Of a stretch of DNA of 5,301 nucleotides, positions 1-4,059 are shown in pieces (position 1 is the stretch's first letter; the number at the start of each line of letters is the position of its first letter). This stretch comes from Desulfurococcales archaeon (GTDB taxonomy: Archaea > Thermoproteota > Thermoprotei_A > Sulfolobales > Desulfurococcaceae). A program made the position numbers and the translations under genes. The DNA is taken from the NCBI GenBank assembly GCA_015521265.1, contig WAON01000177.1, positions 1-5,301 of the forward strand. The letters run 5' to 3'. The notes under the pieces are model-generated. The model searched no databases. It saw only the letters and a program-made list of their open reading frames with translations, and was not told the DNA's origin.

Positions 1-14
1 ACTATATACGATTT

Positions 15-20
15 GAGGTG
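15..20 (+). promoter_or_regulatory. Shine-Dalgarno site of the phosphohexomutase gene
   Basis: GAGGTG lies 8 bases before the ATG at 29. It matches the 3' end of archaeal 16S rRNA and fixes that start; the protein then begins with the family's N-terminal FGTDGVRG motif. Confidence 0.75.
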
Positions 21-28
21 TATAGTGT

Positions 29-1402
29 ATGGGGAGACTTTTCGGAACAGACGGCGTCCGCGGAATCATCAATGAGGAACTAACTCCTCAGCAAGCATTA
101 CTATTGGGCATGGCTATCGGGACTTTCTTCGGGCCGGGAACAAAGATTCTAGTAGGAAGGGATATAAGAGCTGGCGGATACATGCTGAAATCAGCAGTTA
201 TAGCGGGATTGTTATCTACCGGTGTAAAGGTTTATGACGGTGATCTAGCGCCTACACCAGCCCTGCAATACACAATTAAAACTCAGGATTTCGATGGTGG
301 TGTAATTATAACTGCTAGTCATAATCCACCACAGTATAATGGGATAAAAGTTGTTGCGAGTGACGGAATAGAAATCCCGAGGGATAAGGAGCTAGTAATA
401 GAGGAGATCTATTTCGAGCAGAGGTTTAAACCGGTTAGTTGGAAATTATTACTAGAAGATGCAAAGCCGTATCCGTATGTCAACGACTTATACGTTAAAG
501 GTGTTGTTGAGAAAGTAGATAAAGACTTGATTAAGAGCAGGGGTTTCAGGATAGTAATTGATCCGGCTAATAGTGTAGGCGCATTAACATCTCCAAAAAT
601 TGCACGAGAATTAGGGGTGAAAGTCTACACGATTAACGGCCATTTAGACCCAGCCTTCCCTGGAAGATACCCGGAACCAGTCCCCGAACACCTAGTTGAA
701 ACTACCAGGGTTGTAAAAGCCCTCAATGCAGATCTAGGAGTAGCTCATGATGGCGATGCTGATAGGGCAATAATTATAGATGAGAAAGGTAGGGTCCAGT
801 GGGGCGACCGCACAGCCACGATCCTAGCGAGATACCTAGCCGAGAAGCATCCAGAGCTACCTAGGAAAGTCTACACGGCAGTATCTTCGAGTACTGTGAT
901 CGAAGAAGTCCTTAAACCCTACGGTATAGAAGTAGTATGGTTAAAAGTTGGTAGCGTGGATATATCGAGGACTATGCAGAAAAACAGTGATGCACTATGT
1001 GGATTTGAAGAAAACGGAGGATTTATGTATCCTCCACACCAGCTTGTTAGAGATGGCGGAATGACGCTAGCATTACTACTCGAGCTATTAGCATCAGAGA
1101 AAAGGAAATTATCAGAGATATATGATGAACTACCAAGCTATTACATGATCAAGACTAAAATACCAATGAAAAGAGATCAAGCATTAAAAGTTGTTGAAAG
1201 AGTTAAAGAATACTTCAAAAACTACCGGCAGATAACTATTGATGGTGTAAAAGTGATTGCTGAAGATTTCTGGCTACTAGTAAGGCCTAGCGGGACAGAA
1301 CCACTGCTAAGAATAATGCTTGAAGCAAAAACCAGGGAGAAAGCCGAGGAATTATTATCAACCGTTAAGAAATTAGCGGAAGAGGTGTTATCAGGAAAGT
1401 GA
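29..1402 (+). CDS. glmM: Phosphoglucosamine mutase / phosphomannomutase (alpha-D-phosphohexomutase family)
   Basis: A complete 457-residue cytoplasmic enzyme of the alpha-D-phosphohexomutase family, which moves a phosphate between C6 and C1 of hexose phosphates, for example glucosamine-6-P to glucosamine-1-P for UDP-GlcNAc synthesis. All four family signatures are visible: the N-terminal FGTDGVRG (5-12); the phosphoserine loop TASHNP with catalytic Ser97; the magnesium loop DGDADR (241-246); the sugar-binding loop GFEENGG (325-331); and the phosphate-binding loop RPSGTEP (419-425). Length is normal for the family (about 450). The aromatic residue in GFEENGG and the following YPPHQ..RDGG stretch suggest the crenarchaeal subgroup rather than bacterial GlmM. 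Archaeal members are often bifunctional, so glucosamine versus mannose/glucose preference cannot be read from sequence, and the symbol is provisional. The start is supported by GAGGTG eight bases upstream. The stop codon overlaps the next gene's ATG, so the two are probably co-transcribed. Confidence 0.93.
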   Translation: MGRLFGTDGVRGIINEELTPQQALLLGMAIGTFFGPGTKILVGRDIRAGGYMLKSAVIAGLLSTGVKVYDGDLAPTPALQYTIKTQDFDGGVIITASHNPPQYNGIKVVASDGIEIPRDKELVIEEIYFEQRFKPVSWKLLLEDAKPYPYVNDLYVKGVVEKVDKDLIKSRGFRIVIDPANSVGALTSPKIARELGVKVYTINGHLDPAFPGRYPEPVPEHLVETTRVVKALNADLGVAHDGDADRAIIIDEKGRVQWGDRTATILARYLAEKHPELPRKVYTAVSSSTVIEEVLKPYGIEVVWLKVGSVDISRTMQKNSDALCGFEENGGFMYPPHQLVRDGGMTLALLLELLASEKRKLSEIYDELPSYYMIKTKIPMKRDQALKVVERVKEYFKNYRQITIDGVKVIAEDFWLLVRPSGTEPLLRIMLEAKTREKAEELLSTVKKLAEEVLSGK

Positions 1403-1803
1403 TGCGTTACTGGGCGCTCGACTTTATACAATGCATTAACTGTAAAAATTACCCGTTAAAGCTTATACCAATAGAAACAATTGAGCAAGAAGTAGATACT
1501 AAAGGCCTCGAATTTCCTCTATGCAAAAACTATTGCGGATTCCTCGGAGAGAAAATAGTACATGGTAAAAACTATCCATGTAGTAAATGCATGAGGATCG
1601 GTATTAAAACAGGGATCCTATATTGTCCGAAATGTAAGCACTGGTACCCGATAAGAAACGGGATCTTATACATGCTTAAAGACAGTAAGAGAAGGAAGGA
1701 GTCGGATAAGGAATTCCTCCGTAAATACCGCGACAAAATACCTAAAGAAATACTCCTAGAGGGAAAACCCTACAATCTAGCAGAGGAACTAAAAGGGTAC
1801 TGA
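1402..1803 (+). CDS. Trm112-family zinc-binding protein with an extra cysteine module
   Basis: A 133-residue protein resembling Trm112, the small zinc-binding partner that stabilises and activates SAM-dependent methyltransferases acting on tRNA, rRNA and release factor. Counting from the ATG, the N-terminal RYWALDFIQC (2-11) and the CINC pair (C11, C14), with the C-terminal CPKC (C75, C78) followed by HWYPIRNGILYML, are the two halves of the Trm112 zinc fold. Between them lie four more cysteines (C41, C45, C60, C63) in a glycine-rich insert that could bind a second zinc. A charged tail of about 40 residues follows the fold. TGATG at 1400-1404 overlaps the mutase stop with this ATG. A GTG at 1399 would add one residue and is equally possible; a GAGGTG at 1382-1387 lies upstream of both. 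No methyltransferase gene adjoins, so partners must be encoded elsewhere. The family call is firm, the exact partner unknown. Confidence 0.8.
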   Translation: MRYWALDFIQCINCKNYPLKLIPIETIEQEVDTKGLEFPLCKNYCGFLGEKIVHGKNYPCSKCMRIGIKTGILYCPKCKHWYPIRNGILYMLKDSKRRKESDKEFLRKYRDKIPKEILLEGKPYNLAEELKGY

Positions 1804-1837
1804 AAAATAAGGGGGTATAATTATGTATTTTATCAAC

Positions 1838-1877
1838 GTTTAAACATAGCCTAGACTAAGCGGTTTAATCGGGATGA
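1838..1877 (+). promoter_or_regulatory. Possible promoter and ribosome-binding region of the DUF2153-like gene
   Basis: The 81-bp gap after the Trm112 gene contains a TATA-like TTTAAA (1839-1844) inside the palindrome GTTTAAAC. At the usual archaeal spacing, transcription would begin near 1867, leaving a leader of about 18 bases. That leader includes GGGATGA (1871-1877), a weak Shine-Dalgarno match 7 bases from the ATG. A TTTT run at 1828-1831 could end the upstream operon. Read-through from the Trm112 gene is the alternative. Confidence 0.35.
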
Positions 1878-1884
1878 AGCAGGA

Positions 1885-2286
1885 ATGAATAATTTATTCC
1901 CTAATCTAGACGCTTGGGTTAAGAGGCAGAAAGAAGTAAAAGAAAGTTTTATGAAAGCAGAGGAGGGCTTCGAGGAAGCCGATCGGCTTGAATTGATCCT
2001 CATGTCGAGGCAGGCTTTCCAACACATGATGAGGACTATTCAAGCATTCGATCAATGGTTGCAGGAGCCAATGGTTATTGCTCACATGCCTAGGGAAATG
2101 CTTGTTGAGTTGTGGAGTAATCTTAGACAAATATTCTACAACCTACTGGATCTCGATATTAAGCATACATCCGAGTTTAACGAGTATATAAATAAACTTA
2201 GTGCTGAAGGAAAACTAAACCCAATACTAACTATCGGTAGGAAGGAAAAAGAAACGCATAGGTTTCCAGGGACGCCTTCAATATGA
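1885..2286 (+). CDS. Small helical archaeal protein, probably DUF2153 family
   Basis: A 133-residue soluble, mostly alpha-helical protein without signal peptide, membrane segment or cysteines. The central part (about 30-100) has long amphipathic helices rich in aromatic and methionine residues: ADRLELILMSRQAF (32-45), MMRTIQAFDQWLQEP (48-62) and MLVELWSNLRQIFYNLLDLD (72-91). The pattern of a DRLEL helix followed by a helix ending in W-L-x-x-P recalls the crenarchaeal family DUF2153. That assignment is from memory and needs a profile search. The last 20 residues (RKEKETHRFPGTPSI end) look disordered. The ATG at 1885 is the first possible start after an in-frame stop at 1852, with only a weak ribosome-binding site. 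No function is known; the helical build would fit a protein-protein adaptor, which is a guess. It lies downstream of the mutase-Trm112 pair and converges on the next gene. Confidence 0.75.
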   Translation: MNNLFPNLDAWVKRQKEVKESFMKAEEGFEEADRLELILMSRQAFQHMMRTIQAFDQWLQEPMVIAHMPREMLVELWSNLRQIFYNLLDLDIKHTSEFNEYINKLSAEGKLNPILTIGRKEKETHRFPGTPSI

Positions 2287-2295
2287 TCATTATAA

Positions 2296-2334
2296 TATTG
2301 TTTTTATGTTAGATATTAGTCCCGATAAAATATT
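2296..2334. terminator. Possible T-rich terminators between convergent genes
   Basis: The 50-bp gap between the two convergent stop codons is AT-rich. On the plus strand a TTTTT run (2301-2305) follows the DUF2153-like gene; on the minus strand ATATTTTAT (rc of 2326-2334) follows the winged-helix-like gene. No strong hairpin is visible, which suits archaeal T-tract termination, but such tracts are weak evidence in AT-rich DNA. Confidence 0.3.
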
Positions 2335-2336
2335 CT

Positions 2337-2810
2337 TTAGAAAAACCTCCTCCTTCTCCTTCGGGGCCGGCTCATTACTTCAACTTCAGCATCGATCGGG
2401 GCTATTCTAGGCCTGAGTTCTTCAACAAGTTTCTTAATAGTATCTTTTTCTTCATCCGGTATAACGTCTTTGTGTTTTTCGAGGAACTCCTTACCCAGGC
2501 TTGTCGTAACTATTTTCCTCCTGGGATTTGTTTCTGCTAATCCCACGTATCGTAGGGCTAATGTATCATTAATAACTTCTTTACTAGAAGGCATATCTCC
2601 CAGCATTACGAAACTATAACCTAAATCATATCCTTTCTCCTTCATATAATATAATAGGTACTGTAGTGCTTTCTCACTAATGCCTCCAACTTGATCTATA
2701 ATATATAATAGCTTAATCTTCCTAGGATCGTTTTCAATATCCTTGACAGTAATAACGTGTCTAGTTATTATTTTTAGCTCTTTACTCTTACCAGTAGCTG
2801 TTTTAGACAT
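2337..2810 (-). CDS. Winged-helix-like basic protein with hexa-arginine C-terminus (uncharacterised)
   Basis: A 157-residue cytoplasmic protein I cannot assign to a named family. Residues 30-112 follow a winged-helix-like plan: a helix KIKLLYIIDQVGG (31-43); a second helix ALQYLLYYMKEKG (48-60); Y-S-F-V-M-L-G-D with P-S-S-K-E-V (65-79); a helix with NDTLALRYVGLAE (81-93); and a strand-like KIVTTSLGKEFLEKH (99-113). The Y-x-F...G...S..v..d...L...GL...T..G order recalls YwgA/SocA-type domains, a resemblance by eye only. The C-terminal part (117-146) is charged and acidic, then ends in R-P followed by six arginines and two phenylalanines, likely for nucleic acid or membrane-surface contact. I chose the ATG at 2810 because AGGTGG lies 4 bases upstream; an ATG at 2852 would add 14 unconvincing residues. 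It is 82 bases downstream of the membrane-protein gene on the same strand, with TATA-like sites in between. DNA binding is an inference. Confidence 0.75.
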   Translation of the reverse strand: MSKTATGKSKELKIITRHVITVKDIENDPRKIKLLYIIDQVGGISEKALQYLLYYMKEKGYDLGYSFVMLGDMPSSKEVINDTLALRYVGLAETNPRRKIVTTSLGKEFLEKHKDVIPDEEKDTIKKLVEELRPRIAPIDAEVEVMSRPRRRRRRFF

Positions 2811-2814
2811 ATTA

Positions 2815-2820
2815 CCACCT
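2815..2820 (-). promoter_or_regulatory. Shine-Dalgarno site deciding the start of the winged-helix-like gene
   Basis: Read on the minus strand, AGGTGG is followed by TAAT and then the ATG at 2810. This favours the internal ATG over the upstream in-frame ATG at 2852, which would place this ribosome-binding site inside the coding region. Confidence 0.6.
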
Positions 2821-2848
2821 AGAAGACATGTATTTAAGAATACTGTAT

Positions 2849-2890
2849 CCATATATTTCTGGTAATCAATCCTTCTTAAATATTTATATA
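2849..2890 (-). promoter_or_regulatory. Candidate TATA boxes for the winged-helix-like gene
   Basis: Two minus-strand TATA-like sequences lie between this gene and the upstream stop codon. AAATATATGG (rc of 2849-2858) would place the start of transcription near 2828, giving a leader of about 18 bases that contains the AGGTGG site. TATATAAATA (rc of 2881-2890) is the better match by sequence but would give a leader of about 50 bases. Which, if either, is used cannot be decided here. Confidence 0.4.
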
Positions 2891-2892
2891 CA

Positions 2893-3831
2893 TTAAGGAG
2901 TCTTTTGCTGTAGCTGTTTCAATAATTGTTTTAAAGCTTCTTCCCTCGTTTTTCCATGCATTACTAAGACATTCAATTTATACTTCAATAGTTGTTCCCC
3001 GTATACGCCGTATTTCTCTCTAAATATCCCTCTTAGTTTTTCCTCTATCTTCTCGATTCTAAGGGTTTCTTCTTCACTAGGTTTTTTCAATGGTGCCTCT
3101 CTGATCCTTTTATCTATCTTATCGAATTCATTAAGTAATTCTTCAATTTTGGCTTTAATCTTTCCACTTTTCAGATTTTTCATTATCTGGAAGTAGAAGC
3201 CGGAAGTTGCGATTATTAATAAATAAATCATTACTAGGTAGATATCCGCTATTGATACCTTGCTTAGATCAACTGTAAATAATCCAATGAGTGAGCCCAG
3301 AAATATTGTGAGGTAAGCATACATATTGCTAATCCTCGACAATACTAGGCCAATTACACCTAACAATGCAATAGTAGCGTCAATTATTGATGAATCCCCA
3401 GTAACGTATTGGCGGTATAAGTATGCAATTATAAATGTTACTGCTGCAACATATATTGGAACAGAAATAGTTAGTTTTGACTTGAAGACTTCGCGCTTTG
3501 CAGTTCTTACATAGTTTTTTATCGAAGTAATAATTTCCCGTGTAATAGACCTTATATCCTCAGCCGTAATACTCTCCTTCTCCCTGCTCAGTATGAATAC
3601 AGCATTATTAAGAATCCTTAATAGCTTCAGCGAAGAATCCATATAGTTTTTAGAAATTATCAATGGTTCACTAACCGCCTTTAAGTTCTCCTTTTCCCTA
3701 GATAAGTCGTCAATCAGTGATTTAATAGCTGGTTTATGAGACGAGTACTCATCGAGGATTTTAGAGAACTCGTCAATCTTTGATAGTATTCGTTCATGTA
3801 TACCATAGATACTCCTCGCTCTAATCTTCAA
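2893..3831 (-). CDS. Four-TM membrane protein with N- and C-terminal coiled-coil regions (uncharacterised)
   Basis: A 312-residue integral membrane protein of unknown family. Residues 10-118 are long charged helices, probably coiled coil. Four hydrophobic segments follow, at about 120-139, 148-165, 169-186 and 194-214, with short loops. Residues 220-270 form a second lysine/glutamate-rich helical region, and the end (about 275-310) is another helix containing GKTREEALKQLLKQ. Basic residues before TM1 (KREVFKSK) and after TM4 (KNLKSGKIK) put both long domains in the cytoplasm by the positive-inside rule. There is no cleavable signal peptide, Walker motif or obvious catalytic residue. The TTG start at 3831 is supported by a perfect GGAGGG six bases upstream. 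It is the first gene of a minus-strand pair with the winged-helix-like gene and shares its promoter region with a probable sRNA on the other strand. A scaffolding or membrane-organising role would fit, but this is speculation. Confidence 0.78.
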   Translation of the reverse strand: MKIRARSIYGIHERILSKIDEFSKILDEYSSHKPAIKSLIDDLSREKENLKAVSEPLIISKNYMDSSLKLLRILNNAVFILSREKESITAEDIRSITREIITSIKNYVRTAKREVFKSKLTISVPIYVAAVTFIIAYLYRQYVTGDSSIIDATIALLGVIGLVLSRISNMYAYLTIFLGSLIGLFTVDLSKVSIADIYLVMIYLLIIATSGFYFQIMKNLKSGKIKAKIEELLNEFDKIDKRIREAPLKKPSEEETLRIEKIEEKLRGIFREKYGVYGEQLLKYKLNVLVMHGKTREEALKQLLKQLQQKTP

Positions 3832-3837
3832 GTTAGA

Positions 3838-3843
3838 CCCTCC
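3838..3843 (-). promoter_or_regulatory. Strong Shine-Dalgarno site for a TTG start
   Basis: Minus-strand GGAGGG, six bases before the TTG at 3831. The site is what makes the unusual start codon credible, since the first in-frame ATG lies much further into the protein and would remove most of the N-terminal helices. Confidence 0.75.
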
Positions 3844-3870
3844 AATCAGCCTGCAATGCTACTAGTCAAT

Positions 3871-3881
3871 CATATATATCC
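3871..3881. promoter_or_regulatory. Symmetric TATA box serving both strands
   Basis: ATATATAT (3872-3879) reads as a TATA box on both strands. On the minus strand it lies about 44 bases from the TTG of the membrane-protein gene, predicting a start near 3850 and a short leader holding GGAGGG. On the plus strand it lies about 25 bases before 3901-3903, just upstream of the C box of the probable sRNA. A second plus-strand candidate, TTAATATA, lies at 3883-3890. Confidence 0.5.
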
Positions 3882-3902
3882 ATTAATATACTCCTAATAA
3901 AT

Positions 3903-3978
3903 CGTGGTGATGATAAGGTTGTACCGCTGAAACCTTAGGGGCTGGGGTTGATGAGGAATTCAGCGGCGACTGATCAAG
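3903..3978 (+). ncRNA. Probable C/D box guide sRNA (2'-O-methylation)
   Basis: A GC-rich island in otherwise AT-rich intergenic DNA carries, in order, box C GTGATGA (3907-3913), box D' CTGA (3927-3930), box C' TTGATGA (3948-3954) and box D CTGA (3970-3973). Archaeal C/D sRNAs bind L7Ae, Nop5 and fibrillarin and direct methylation of the target base paired to the fifth guide base before D or D'. The D' guide GGTTGTACCG (3917-3926) predicts target CGGUACAACC with methylation on the A. The D guide ATTCAGCGGCGA (3958-3969) predicts target UCGCCGCUGAAU with methylation on the second C of its CC. I could not match either to a known rRNA or tRNA site. The 17-base D'-C' spacer is longer than usual. 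The island sits between a TATA box upstream and the separate ATPase promoter downstream. Ends are approximate, and a structured RNA of another kind is possible. Confidence 0.65.
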
Positions 3979-4001
3979 GCATGGAAAACTCATTAATCCT
4001 C

Positions 4002-4008
4002 TATAATA
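4002..4008 (+). promoter_or_regulatory. TATA box of the TIP49-like ATPase gene
   Basis: TATAATA lies in an AT-rich stretch 52 bases before the GTG start. At archaeal spacing, transcription would begin near 4030, giving a leader of about 30 bases that includes GGAGGGG. It lies downstream of the probable sRNA, so the ATPase and the sRNA seem to be separate transcription units. Confidence 0.5.
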
Positions 4009-4043
4009 CATGAATTCAACAATAGTAATAGTATCGACTACTA

Positions 4044-4050
4044 GGAGGGG
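4044..4050 (+). promoter_or_regulatory. Shine-Dalgarno site for the GTG start of the ATPase
   Basis: GGAGGGG lies about 10 bases before the GTG at 4060. An in-frame TGA at 4054-4056 rules out any start further upstream, so this site and the GTG together define the N-terminus. Confidence 0.65.
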
Positions 4051-4059
4051 TGTTGAGGC

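Noticed and set aside
3..8. TATATA as a promoter for the mutase gene
   Set aside because: At archaeal spacing transcription would start at about the ATG itself, leaving out the clear GAGGTG ribosome-binding site; the true promoter is probably outside the window.
1222..1431. Minus-strand open frame of 69 codons
   Set aside because: Antisense to the conserved phosphate-binding end of the mutase gene; no recognisable protein or start signal.
1906..2130. Minus-strand open frame of 74 codons
   Set aside because: Antisense to the helical core of the DUF2153-like gene; no supporting signal.
2346..2363. Repeated AGGAGG, a perfect Shine-Dalgarno-like sequence on the minus strand
   Set aside because: It is the arginine-codon run of the protein's C-terminus; no start codon or gene follows on that strand.
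2811..2852. N-terminal extension of the winged-helix-like protein from an ATG at 2852
   Set aside because: The 14 added residues are unlike the rest of the protein, and the AGGTGG site just before the internal ATG at 2810 would be buried in coding sequence.
3326..3514. Plus-strand open frame of 62 codons
   Set aside because: Antisense to the transmembrane part of the membrane-protein gene; the product looks random.
3903..4059. A riboswitch or leader regulator controlling the ATPase
   Set aside because: The structured island ends about 80 bases before the GTG, and a TATA box lies between them, so the ATPase mRNA probably does not contain it.
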